Source: Devosia epidermidihirudinis
Lineage (GTDB): Bacteria > Pseudomonadota > Alphaproteobacteria > Rhizobiales > Devosiaceae
NCBI RefSeq assembly: GCF_000971295.1
Contig: NZ_LANJ01000012.1
Location: forward strand, 186,001 to 250,000
Length of the DNA: 64,000 nt
Direction of reading: 5' to 3'
Shown here in pieces: positions 43,980 through 52,820 of this stretch. The translations under genes and the position numbers were made by a program. Positions within the stretch are counted from its first letter, which is position 1. Every line of letters starts with the position of its first letter. The notes below the pieces were generated by a model. The model searched no databases. It was not told where the DNA came from and worked only from the letters and a program-made list of their open reading frames with translations.

Positions 43980-46126
43980 CCGACAAGCTTCATCTGCTGG
44001 TTCCACAGGTGCCGATACGTCGTGCAGCGCGACACCAGCTGGCTATGTGGCCCCACATCAACCAACCGCCCGCGATCAACAACCAGGATCGCATCCGCGT
44101 CGGTGAGCATGGACAAGCGATGGGACACGATGATCACCGTGCGGCCCGCCGCGATGCCTTTGATGCTGCGTTTGACGATGGCTTCGCTCTCTGGATCGAG
44201 AGCGCTCGTGGCCTCATCGAGAATAAGGATCTTGGGGTCGGTGACGAGCGCCCGGGCGATGGACAGTCGCTGGCGTTGCCCGCCGGACAGATTCTCGGCC
44301 CCCTCCTCGATCAGCGTGTCATAGCCACGCGGCAATTGCTCGATGAACTCGACGGCGCCAGCCAGTTTTGCCGCCGCCACGACCTGCTCGAAAGTCGCGT
44401 CAGGCTTGGCTGCCGCGATGTTGTCGCGCACCGTGCCCCGAAACAGGAAATTATCCTGCAGCACAACGCCGACACTCCTGCGCAGATGATTGAGGTCGAG
44501 CTCGCGCACATCGTGCCCGCCAATGCGGATCAATCCCTGCTGGATCGGATACAAGCCTTGGATCAAACGCGTAACCGTACTCTTACCGGACCCACTTCGC
44601 CCAACCACGCCCATAATGCTGCCGTCAGGCACCGAAAAGCTGATGTCGTTGAGCGCAAAGGCCCCATCCTGCCGATAGCGAAACGCCACGTTCTCGAAAT
44701 CTATCCCACCGGCCAGATCTGGCCGGAGGCCTTCGGTGCGGCCCGAGCGCTCCTCTTTCTCGTTCATCACGACGCCGAGCATGCGAACCGAGAGCGCCAC
44801 TTCCTGGTACTCGTGCACCATAGTCACGATTTGGACGAGCGGTCCTGAGACGCGCCCAGCCAGCATATTGAACGCGATCAGCGCTCCGACCGTCATCATC
44901 CCGTCGAACACCTGCAACGCACCGACGCCGATGATGGCCACCCCCATCAGCTTTTCCAGCAGGCCAGTGACCGCTTGGGCGGTAATCGAAATGGTTTCGA
45001 CCTTGAACCGCGTATTGATTGTCTGCGCCGACCGGTCATCCCATACCCGCCGCTGCAAGGGCTCCATCGCCAGCGACTTCAGCGTCCGCATGCCGTGGAC
45101 GGTCTCCACCAGCAGACCCTGCCGCTCGCCCTCAGCCGCATAGAGCGCCGCAAGCCGCTTGCGAAATGGCGCGACAAGTAGCGCCACCACCAGCCCGATC
45201 AGCGCGCTGAATCCGAGCACGATCATCGATAATGTCGTGCTGTAGAGCAGCAGCACCGGCACGAACACGAATAGCGACAGCGCATCGAGCAGCGTCAGGA
45301 ACAACCGACCCGTCAGAAACTCTCGGATGCGGCTGGACTGCTGCATGTGTTTGACGAGGACGCCGGCCGAAGCCTGCTCGAAAAAGGTGATCGGCAAGTC
45401 GAGCAGGTGTTTGAATGTCCGCGTGGCAACACGAATGTCGATGCGGTTCGTTGCGTAGATCAACAGGTATCGGCGCAGGAAAACAAACATCGCCTCGAAC
45501 AGCAGCGCGACGCCAACACCCACCGCGAGCACCGACAATGTCGAGTAGCTTTGGTGAACCAACACTTTGTCGATCACGAGCTGGAAGAAAATCGGCGTGG
45601 CCAGCCCCAGCGCGTAAAGGAAGAGCGCCGCCACAGCGACGTCCATGAACAACCGCCTCTGCTGCAATATCTCTGGAATGAACCAGCGAAAGCCAAAGGG
45701 TTGTTCGGGATCCGCCAGGCGATAGCTGCGCTTGGTCAGCAACAGGTCGCCGTTCCAGTGCTTGGCGAACTGGTCAAGCTTGACTTCAATTTGCCCGCCC
45801 GGCGCTTCCGCCAGCGGATCATAGAGGCGGAGAACGGCTTCCCCTCCTTCGCCCAACTCAGCGCCCAGCACGGCGACCCAATTGCCATTTTGAAGTCGGG
45901 CCAAGGCCGGATAGGCCTGACCAAGTCGCAAAATGGCCTTTTGGTTGACCTTGGTGCGATGGGCTCGCAAACCGGCGTCGCGCGCCATGCGCAGCATCAG
46001 CTCAAAGCTGATGCCTTCGTCGCGGATCGCATAATCCGCAACCAATCGCTCGGCATTGCCATCAAACCCGTGATGCCGCAGCGCTACCGCGAGGCATTCA
46101 GGGCCGGTTTGAACCTGGGGACCCAT
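43976..46126 (-). CDS. Type I secretion ABC transporter with inactive C39-like domain
   Basis: This 716-residue HlyB-like transporter has an N-terminal C39-like domain (about 1-130), a membrane part (about 155-430) and an ATPase with Walker A GRSGSGKSTVTR, signature LSGGQRQRLSIARALV and Walker B ILILDEATSALD. In true C39 peptidases the motif is Q....DCGPxCL; here it reads QTGPECLAVAL, with Thr at the place of the catalytic Cys. The domain should therefore bind substrate without cleaving it, as in HlyB. The 101-residue protein and the giant modular protein lie directly upstream on the same strand and are the obvious substrate candidates. Confidence 0.93.
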   Translation of the reverse strand: MGPQVQTGPECLAVALRHHGFDGNAERLVADYAIRDEGISFELMLRMARDAGLRAHRTKVNQKAILRLGQAYPALARLQNGNWVAVLGAELGEGGEAVLRLYDPLAEAPGGQIEVKLDQFAKHWNGDLLLTKRSYRLADPEQPFGFRWFIPEILQQRRLFMDVAVAALFLYALGLATPIFFQLVIDKVLVHQSYSTLSVLAVGVGVALLFEAMFVFLRRYLLIYATNRIDIRVATRTFKHLLDLPITFFEQASAGVLVKHMQQSSRIREFLTGRLFLTLLDALSLFVFVPVLLLYSTTLSMIVLGFSALIGLVVALLVAPFRKRLAALYAAEGERQGLLVETVHGMRTLKSLAMEPLQRRVWDDRSAQTINTRFKVETISITAQAVTGLLEKLMGVAIIGVGALQVFDGMMTVGALIAFNMLAGRVSGPLVQIVTMVHEYQEVALSVRMLGVVMNEKEERSGRTEGLRPDLAGGIDFENVAFRYRQDGAFALNDISFSVPDGSIMGVVGRSGSGKSTVTRLIQGLYPIQQGLIRIGGHDVRELDLNHLRRSVGVVLQDNFLFRGTVRDNIAAAKPDATFEQVVAAAKLAGAVEFIEQLPRGYDTLIEEGAENLSGGQRQRLSIARALVTDPKILILDEATSALDPESEAIVKRSIKGIAAGRTVIIVSHRLSMLTDADAILVVDRGRLVDVGPHSQLVSRCTTYRHLWNQQMKLVG

Positions 46127-46146
46127 GGTGGACGTGGCGCCACCGC

Positions 46147-46452
46147 TCAGACGAAGTTCGGCGAGGCGTTGTGGTGTGCGCTGCCATTGGCCTTGCCCGA
46201 GGCAACCGGCACGACCACATCGTCATTGCGGCGAATGGCGCCAGCCTCGATCAGCCCAGCCATTGCCTTTTGCAACACATCAAAGCTGTTGGCAAAGCCT
46301 TCCAGCGACATAACGATGCGCTGGCGATGTTCCGGCACAGGCTGGCCCATATCGTCGCGCATGGTGGCGGATAGGCTCACCAAATCGAGCCGCACCACAG
46401 TCCCGGTGACGGTGATTTCGCCGATGGCGTCAGCGTAGAGTTCGCCTTGCAT
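46147..46452 (-). CDS. Small protein of the type I secretion cluster, unknown function
   Basis: The 101-residue product lies between the giant protein and the ABC transporter, 20 bases upstream of the latter. It shows a strand-rich core (GEITVTGTVVRLDLVSLSAT) followed by RQRIVMSLEGFANSFDVLQK and a helical part (AMAGLIEAGAIRR). I recall similar small proteins beside type I secretion genes in other alphaproteobacteria, but no function is known to me. There is no signal peptide or membrane segment, so it is probably cytoplasmic, perhaps a chaperone or regulator for export. The C-terminal 20 residues are low-complexity. Confidence 0.7.
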   Translation of the reverse strand: MQGELYADAIGEITVTGTVVRLDLVSLSATMRDDMGQPVPEHRQRIVMSLEGFANSFDVLQKAMAGLIEAGAIRRNDDVVVPVASGKANGSAHHNASPNFV

Positions 46453-46479
46453 AATAGCTTTCCTTGCGTTCGAACTGGC

Positions 46480-49400
46480 TCAGGACGCCAGCGATCCGTT
46501 GAAGACGACGTCGACATGGTAGTTGGTGGCGTTGTAGCTACTGGTCGGAAATGCGCTGGTGCTGCCATACGCATAAAGCCCATTGCCGCCACTAGTTGAG
46601 CTGGATGGCGCAGTGAGCGGCCCGGAGGTGACAGCGGACGCGAAACCACCCGCCGAAGCGGAGTAGTTACCGTTGCTGTGGTAGGAGACCACGTAGGTGT
46701 TGCCTGCCGTAACCGAGATCGGCGTCGCGAACGAGGCAGTCTGCCAGCCGCTCGCGGTCTCGTTCTGAAACGTCAACGTCCCCAAATTAGCGCCCGCCGC
46801 ACTCCACAGCGTACCCGTATGGGTGCCGGTGTTCTGTGCGCCCTTATAGAAGCGGATCCCGGTGATGGTGCCGTTCTGGCTCGTGGTGAATTTCATGCCC
46901 AGTTCGACACTGTTCGGGTCGTTCACCGCTGCCGTTGTCGGCGTCGCGCTGCTCGGGAATAGCGAGATCCCCGTGGCCGGTGCAGCCACCGTCAGCGATA
47001 CATTGGCCGTCGCCGTGCCACCGCGACCATCAGAGATCGAGTAGCTGAACCCGGCGGCGCCGGAGTAGTCAGTCGTGGGCGTGAAGGTGATCGTATTGGT
47101 CTGCTGGTTGAAAGCGACAACGCCATTGGACGCACCGCCAACGCCTGTAACCACCAAAGGATCGCCGTTGGCATCGCTGTCATTGGCCAGCAACGTCGCC
47201 GCTGCGACTTGCAGCACGGTGTTCCGCTGCGTCACCAGGCCGGTGTCATTGACCGCCGTCGGCGCGACATTGGCGCCTTGCTGGTAGACGACGTCGACCC
47301 AGTAGTTGGTCGCATTGTAGCTATTGGTCGGCAGCACCGTGCTGGAGCCGTAGCTGTAAAGGCCGTTGAGGCTCCCGGGCACGCTCTGCGTCGCGGTAAG
47401 CGCCCCGTTGGTTGTGGCCGCGCCGAAGAAAGCACCGGTAGCCGAATAGTAACCGGTGGGGGCGTGGTAGGAGACGATGTAACTGCCGCCCGCCGCCACC
47501 GCGATCGGGTTGCTGAACGTGGCTGTCTGCCAACCAGACGCACTTTCATTGGTGAAGGTGACTGTGCCTAGTTGCGCACCTGTGCTGCTCCACAGAGTGC
47601 CGGTATGCGTGCCGACATTCTGTGGACCCTTGTAGAATTTGATACCCGTGATCGCGCCCGCTGAGGCCACAGTGAACCGCATGCCGAGCTCGACAGAGCT
47701 GGTGTCATTGACCGTCACATTGGCCGGCGTCGCGCCACTGCCGAACACGGAGCTCCCGGTCGCTGGTGCATTGACCGCCAGGGACACACCAGCCGAGGCC
47801 GATCCGCCCTTTCCGTCTGACACCGAATAGGTAAAGCCAGCAGCGCCTGTGTATCCGGCATTGGGCGTAAAGGTCACGATGTTGGTTTGAGCATTGAAGC
47901 TGACCGTGCCGTTGGTCGCACCGCTGACGCCAGAGATGGTCAGCAGGTCACCATCAGGGTCGGTGTCATTGGCCAAGAGGCTCGCCGCAGCGATCTGCAG
48001 GGCCTGCCCGGTTGTCGTCACATAGCCGCTATCATTATTGCTCACCGGAGGACGGTTTGGGGCTGCCAGAACGGTTAGCCCAACCGTCGCCGATGCGGTG
48101 CCGCCCTTGCCGTCCGAGATGGCATAGATGAACGACGCCGTGCCGAAATAGCCAGAAGTCGGTGTGAACACGACGGTGTTGGCCTGGGCGTTGTAGACCA
48201 CCGTGCCATTGACCGCGCCGCTCACCCCCGTAATCGTCAATGGGTCGCCGTCAGGGTCAGTGTCATTGGCCAGCAAGGCGGCGGAACTGAACGTTAGCGC
48301 CGTGTTGAGCGGCGTGGTCTGCCCGCTATCATTGACGGCGACTGGGGAGCGGTTGACCGTACCCGTCGAGGCGAGCACGACGTCCACCCAGTAATTGGTG
48401 CCGTTATAGCTGCTGGTCGGCATCACATTGCCGGTTCCATAGGTGAAGACGCCATTGCCTGCAGCGGGCGCCGTCAGCAGGCCGCTCACATGATCGGTCG
48501 TGAAGTAGTTGGGCGATGTCGCGTAGTTCCCATTGCTATGGAAGCTCGCGACATAGGTGGTCCCGGCGCTGATCTGCACAGGGCTGCCAAATGTCACCGT
48601 TTGCCAGCCGCTGGCGGTTTCATTGGCGAACACTGCCGAAGCCAGCAAGGTGCCGGTGCTGCTCCAGAGCGAGCCCGTATGTGTCCCGAGGTCGGTAGCG
48701 CTCTTGTAGTATTTGATACCGGTGATCGTCCCGGCTGCTGAAGCGACGAACTTGACGCCTAGATTGACCTGAGCCGCGTCGTTGCTCGACAGGTTCGTGG
48801 GCGTGTTGTTGGTGTTGAACAGCGAACTGTTGGTGACAGCAGCCACCACTTCCATGTTGACTAGGGCCGAGCCGGTGCCACCGCGACCGTCGGAAATCGA
48901 ATACCCAAAGCTCGCCTGGCCGGTGAAATTGGCGTTGGGCGTAAAAGTGAGCGTCTGGTTCTGTGCGTTAAACACCACCGTGCCGCCAGAAGCCGCGCCC
49001 GCGCCAATAATCGTCAGCGGGTCATTGTTTGGATCGGTGTCATTGGCCAGCAAGGTGGCGGCCGAGAACGTGATCGGCGTGTTGCGCTGGACAAGAAAGC
49101 CGTTATCGTTCCTCGCTATCGGCGGATCGTTGGGCAAAGCCACGCCGCTATAGATCACGTCGACCCAATAGTTCGTTCCCGCGGTGTTATTGAGCGTCGG
49201 GAACGCATTCTGGTTGGCGTAGACATACTTGCCACCCGTCGCCGTCAGCGCGCCACGCGTGACGGGACTGTCGAAGTAACCTGCGGTAGCCGCGTAACCA
49301 AGCGATCCAAAGTAACTGGCGACGTAGCTGGTGCCGGCCTGGATCGAAATCGGCGTGTCGAAGATGACCGTCTGCCATCCGCTCAGGGTTTCGTTTTTGA

Positions 49401-52185
49401 AAGTCGCCTTTGCAAGCAATGTCCCAGTAGAGGTCCACAGCGAGCCTACATGCTCGCCGGTATTGCCCACGCCCTTGTAATAGCGCAACCCGACAATGCT
49501 GCCAGACTGGCTAGCACTGAACGTCACGCCAACATTGACGGGCGTCGTGTCGCTGACAAATGGCCGGGTCGGCAACTCATTGGCGGCAAACAGATTGCCC
49601 GATCCGCCTTGGTCAACGTTTACGGTAATGCCCGCGCTGGGGGTTTCAAGATTGACGCTGTCGTCAACGGCCCGCGACAGAATGGTGTAGGTCCCACCCA
49701 CAATCGGGGTCCAACTATAGGTCCAGGTGGCAGCGCCGGACGCGCGATGCCAGGAGACGCCGCCATTGGTCGACACCTCAACCACCGCCACCTTGCCACC
49801 ACCGGTATCGGTTGCCGTACCGGTGATCGTGACCGTCTGGGCCGCGGTCAAAGCGCCAGCGGAGGTTGGTGAGGTGATCGTCGTTGTCGGAGCGGCGTGA
49901 TCGGTTGTTTGCGCCGCGACCGCCAGGCTTTGCATCAGCGTTGCCGGCTGAACGCCCATATCAGCGAACAGATTGACCATCGCCTGCTGCACATTGGGAT
50001 CGGTCGGCGTCGGCTCGTTGTCGTGGTGGCTATCAAGCCCCCACGACCAGTAGACCGTGCCCGCACCGAAGACCAAGGCGCCGCTCGGGGCGCGGTAAAG
50101 GGTCAGGCTGTGCGACGCCGTACCCGGTCCCACAGCGTTGCCATAGTCCAGCAACAGTGAGTTCACATCCACCGTAGTCGATGACAGGGGCACAAGCCCT
50201 GTTGGCCTGAAGCCATTGTCGAGATCTGAGTTCCACTCGTAGCCCAGGAGGTTCTTGGTGAGCGTGTAGACCTCGCCGGGCGCAAGGCCAGCTACCGCGG
50301 TGTTGCTCCAGAAGCGCAGCTGCGACATGTCATAAGGCACATTGATCGCATCGAGCCGATAGGAGTCGACGGTGAAGATCGTGCCGGTCAGGCTGTTCTC
50401 TGGCTGTCCCGATCCATAGACGGGATCGCGCCAAGTCGATGTCGTGCCCTCGACATCCGAATTGGCGTTGTCCCAGCGTTCCTTGTAGGAAACGAGAGTC
50501 TTGTAGGGTGTCCCCGAGCCGTCGATACTGGCTTCCCAGCGGGTCTGCCAATAGACTTCGTTGCCACTCCAGAACTGCAGATTCACGCCCGCATCACGTG
50601 CTGCCTCGACATTGGCGCGCTGCTCGCCGGACCAGTACTCGTCATGGCCAACTGACAAGAACACCTTACTGTTCAACAGCTGCGCCGCGTTGGCGGCTGT
50701 GTCGATGCCCGAGATGTAATTTACGTCATAGCCGTTCTGCTCGAGAAACCGGATGGCGGGGTATTCGACGCCGAACACGAAATCCTGCGGTCCCGCTGAG
50801 AAGCCACCATCTCGCGTGATGATCGGCCGGTTATAGCTGACCGCGCTGGCCCGGCCCGCATGTCCTCCGGCGTCAATGCCCCCGTAGAAGTTGTAGCCGC
50901 CCCACCAGTTGTAGGCCTGCCAGGTCGTGTCGGAGGTCTGAAAGGTTATATCGCTTGGTGCCTCGTCATCGCGCACAATGAACGGGATCATATTGGCCCC
51001 GCCCGAGCCATCCAACCGCGTCAACTTGGCGAAATAGACGCCAGACACCGCATCCTGTGGCACGGCCCATGAGGCGGACACAGACCAGTTCCCGGCATCA
51101 ACCAGTTTGGTTGTGGGATCAAACAGCGGCAGCGGCTGGGCTTGCGCCGTCGTGAGGGTGCGATTGATCGTGTCGACCTTCCGCGCGCCCATGCCGCCAT
51201 AGTAGCCAAGGCGATAGATATCGATCTGGTAGTTCTTGGAGTCTGTGTTGATCTTGAAATCGACGGTCTGCCCATGGTTCAGGGTAAACTGGGCGGCATA
51301 GCCTTCAATGGTGGCGTCCGCCTTGCCGATCATCCAGACGCTTTCGGGCGTGCCCTGCTTCTGGTTTTCCAGCACAATCGCGTTCGTCACGGCAGCCGCA
51401 GGCGCCATTAGCCCCTTGGCTTCTGGCGCGGCGCTCGACACGGTCAGGGATGGCGCGATCGCTTTGACGCTCACGGCCTCCTCCGATGAATCAAAGAACA
51501 TCAGCGTCCGCGACGCGTAACCCGTCGGTTGCCCATTGGATGCCGTCGGCCCGCCAGTGCGGATCGAACACATGGTGCAAGCGCGACCGGTACAAGAGCC
51601 ACAGGGCGTCGTCGCGGCAGCCGAAACCCAACTGCCGCGCCAATCCGCCAAAGCAGTTGAAGGCGCGATTTCACTTGGCGGCGCAACGGCCTCCGCGCTC
51701 TCGGGCATAACTGGCAGCGGCGTGTTTGGAGTGGAGGGTTGGCTCGTGGTGTTTGGGACCGACGCTCCGGACGAAGTCGCACTTGGCGGAACATTCAGCG
51801 GAGCCGAGGTAACCGGGGGCGGCGTCAGTGCAGGTTGCGGCGCACCTGACGTCGGAGCGGCAGCAGAAGCGCTCGATGGTCCGGCGACGAACGGCTCGAC
51901 GAACGACGGTACCGTTGCAAAAAACCGCCCACCAGTACTCGAAGGCTGCGCAGAAAATGCGCGGCGGAACACGTTTCCGGCCCCACCATGGTCCTGCGGC
52001 GAAGCAAGCGGCGCGGCGTCCCAAACAGACTTAGCCTCGCTCCGATAATTGGTAACAGCCTTGCTCCGTTGGGACAGGCGCTGCCGGTGCATCTTCGTTG
52101 CGGCGGCGGTCTTCGCGACCGTGCTGAACTGGGTACCAGGTTGGCTGCGGATGGCGGTGCTGTACGTTTTCATACGAGTCCCCAT
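46480..52185 (-). CDS. Giant modular surface protein, probable type I secretion substrate
   Basis: The product is 1901 residues from the ATG at 52185 (or 1897 from the ATG at 52173); the frame is open further upstream but runs into rmlC. In order it holds a basic N-terminus, a Ser/Thr/Pro-rich region (about 100-180), a cysteine cluster CGSCTGRACTMC (195-206) and a domain like the C-terminal part of the N,N-dimethylformamidase large subunit (about 285-750; SVGHDEYWSGEQRANVEAAR, SGNEVYWQTRW). After these come an Ig-like domain (766-858) and four DUF4082-like domains (865-1013, 1121-1272, 1478-1634, 1740-1895). They are interleaved with four cadherin-like Ig repeats marked by LLANDTDPDGD and ISDGRGGT (1021-1114, 1280-1374, 1378-1472, 1641-1733). 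It has no Sec signal and no RTX nonapeptides, yet lies next to type I secretion genes. Confidence 0.88.
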   Translation of the reverse strand: MGTRMKTYSTAIRSQPGTQFSTVAKTAAATKMHRQRLSQRSKAVTNYRSEAKSVWDAAPLASPQDHGGAGNVFRRAFSAQPSSTGGRFFATVPSFVEPFVAGPSSASAAAPTSGAPQPALTPPPVTSAPLNVPPSATSSGASVPNTTSQPSTPNTPLPVMPESAEAVAPPSEIAPSTALADWRGSWVSAAATTPCGSCTGRACTMCSIRTGGPTASNGQPTGYASRTLMFFDSSEEAVSVKAIAPSLTVSSAAPEAKGLMAPAAAVTNAIVLENQKQGTPESVWMIGKADATIEGYAAQFTLNHGQTVDFKINTDSKNYQIDIYRLGYYGGMGARKVDTINRTLTTAQAQPLPLFDPTTKLVDAGNWSVSASWAVPQDAVSGVYFAKLTRLDGSGGANMIPFIVRDDEAPSDITFQTSDTTWQAYNWWGGYNFYGGIDAGGHAGRASAVSYNRPIITRDGGFSAGPQDFVFGVEYPAIRFLEQNGYDVNYISGIDTAANAAQLLNSKVFLSVGHDEYWSGEQRANVEAARDAGVNLQFWSGNEVYWQTRWEASIDGSGTPYKTLVSYKERWDNANSDVEGTTSTWRDPVYGSGQPENSLTGTIFTVDSYRLDAINVPYDMSQLRFWSNTAVAGLAPGEVYTLTKNLLGYEWNSDLDNGFRPTGLVPLSSTTVDVNSLLLDYGNAVGPGTASHSLTLYRAPSGALVFGAGTVYWSWGLDSHHDNEPTPTDPNVQQAMVNLFADMGVQPATLMQSLAVAAQTTDHAAPTTTITSPTSAGALTAAQTVTITGTATDTGGGKVAVVEVSTNGGVSWHRASGAATWTYSWTPIVGGTYTILSRAVDDSVNLETPSAGITVNVDQGGSGNLFAANELPTRPFVSDTTPVNVGVTFSASQSGSIVGLRYYKGVGNTGEHVGSLWTSTGTLLAKATFKNETLSGWQTVIFDTPISIQAGTSYVASYFGSLGYAATAGYFDSPVTRGALTATGGKYVYANQNAFPTLNNTAGTNYWVDVIYSGVALPNDPPIARNDNGFLVQRNTPITFSAATLLANDTDPNNDPLTIIGAGAASGGTVVFNAQNQTLTFTPNANFTGQASFGYSISDGRGGTGSALVNMEVVAAVTNSSLFNTNNTPTNLSSNDAAQVNLGVKFVASAAGTITGIKYYKSATDLGTHTGSLWSSTGTLLASAVFANETASGWQTVTFGSPVQISAGTTYVASFHSNGNYATSPNYFTTDHVSGLLTAPAAGNGVFTYGTGNVMPTSSYNGTNYWVDVVLASTGTVNRSPVAVNDSGQTTPLNTALTFSSAALLANDTDPDGDPLTITGVSGAVNGTVVYNAQANTVVFTPTSGYFGTASFIYAISDGKGGTASATVGLTVLAAPNRPPVSNNDSGYVTTTGQALQIAAASLLANDTDPDGDLLTISGVSGATNGTVSFNAQTNIVTFTPNAGYTGAAGFTYSVSDGKGGSASAGVSLAVNAPATGSSVFGSGATPANVTVNDTSSVELGMRFTVASAGAITGIKFYKGPQNVGTHTGTLWSSTGAQLGTVTFTNESASGWQTATFSNPIAVAAGGSYIVSYHAPTGYYSATGAFFGAATTNGALTATQSVPGSLNGLYSYGSSTVLPTNSYNATNYWVDVVYQQGANVAPTAVNDTGLVTQRNTVLQVAAATLLANDSDANGDPLVVTGVGGASNGVVAFNQQTNTITFTPTTDYSGAAGFSYSISDGRGGTATANVSLTVAAPATGISLFPSSATPTTAAVNDPNSVELGMKFTTSQNGTITGIRFYKGAQNTGTHTGTLWSAAGANLGTLTFQNETASGWQTASFATPISVTAGNTYVVSYHSNGNYSASAGGFASAVTSGPLTAPSSSTSGGNGLYAYGSTSAFPTSSYNATNYHVDVVFNGSLAS
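46501..49593 (-). repeat. Tandem DUF4082-like and cadherin-like coding repeats
   Basis: Four related DUF4082-like segments lie at 49593-49147, 48825-48370, 47754-47284 and 46968-46501 on the minus strand, sharing TGIKYYK, GTHTGSLWSSTG, ASGWQT and NYWVDV patterns. Between them are four related segments of about 280 bases coding LLANDTDPDGDPLTI-type repeats. Copies 3 and 4 of the DUF4082-like unit look closest to each other. The array makes this region prone to recombination and to assembly errors. Confidence 0.75.
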
Positions 52186-52241
52186 GAGCTTACGTGCACG
52201 AGGTTTGCACGCGAGACGGGGTGCCGAAATCAATCGAAGGA

Positions 52242-52820
52242 TTATTGCCGGTCTAGTTCGCCGACCAGTTTCGGATCTGCCGGGATCAAGGCAACCCGCA
52301 GCGGCAAGGCAGCGGCATCCTTGCCCGACAGAAGCGGGTCGCCGAACAGCGGCCACGCAATCCCGATATCGGCATCATCCCAGCGGATCGAGCGTTCCAG
52401 CGAAGGCTGATAGTAGGCGTCAGCCTTGTAGAGCACCTCGCAATCGCTCAGCGCCAAAAACCCATGCGCAAATCCCGGCGGGATCCAGAGCTGCTTGTGG
52501 TTCTCTGCTGACAGGGTGACCCCGGCCCACTGCCCTAGGGTGTCGGACTGTGGCCGCAAATCCACCGCCACATCAAAGATCGAGCCCTGTAGCACCCGCA
52601 CCAGTTTGCCCTGCGCGCCTGGCTCCAATTGATAGTGCAGCCCGCGCAATACGCCAGCATGCGATATTGAGTGATTGTCCTGAACAAACGGCCGTCGATA
52701 GCCGGTAAGCTCAGTAAAGAGCGCATCGTTGTAGCTTTCAAAGAATGCGCCGCGCTCGTCCGCAAGTACCCGCGGCTCCAGCACAACCAGCCCTTCGAGT
52801 TCCAGCTCAATGGCGTTCAC
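52242..52820 (-). CDS. rmlC: dTDP-4-dehydrorhamnose 3,5-epimerase
   Basis: This 192-residue cupin enzyme performs the third step of dTDP-L-rhamnose synthesis. Family marks are [13 protein letters not shown], the catalytic-His region [35 protein letters not shown] and the [20 protein letters not shown] motif with the conserved Tyr. The start is a GTG overlapping the rmlA stop (GTGA). It is the last gene of the rml set; the giant surface-protein gene starts 57 bases downstream. Confidence 0.95.
   Translation of the reverse strand: MNAIELELEGLVVLEPRVLADERGAFFESYNDALFTELTGYRRPFVQDNHSISHAGVLRGLHYQLEPGAQGKLVRVLQGSIFDVAVDLRPQSDTLGQWAGVTLSAENHKQLWIPPGFAHGFLALSDCEVLYKADAYYQPSLERSIRWDDADIGIAWPLFGDPLLSGKDAAALPLRVALIPADPKLVGELDRQ

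Noticed and set aside
45347-46438. Plus-strand frame of 363 codons
   Set aside because: It is antisense to the type I ABC transporter and the small protein and has no recognisable features.
46501-49593. Regularly spaced repeats that might suggest a CRISPR array
   Set aside because: The repeats are long, degenerate, in frame and encode DUF4082-like and cadherin-like domains; there are no short identical repeats with unique spacers and no cas genes.
52186-52356. Upstream extension of the giant protein
   Set aside because: The added residues are Cys/Arg-rich, overlap the rmlC coding region and precede better start codons at 52185 and 52173.
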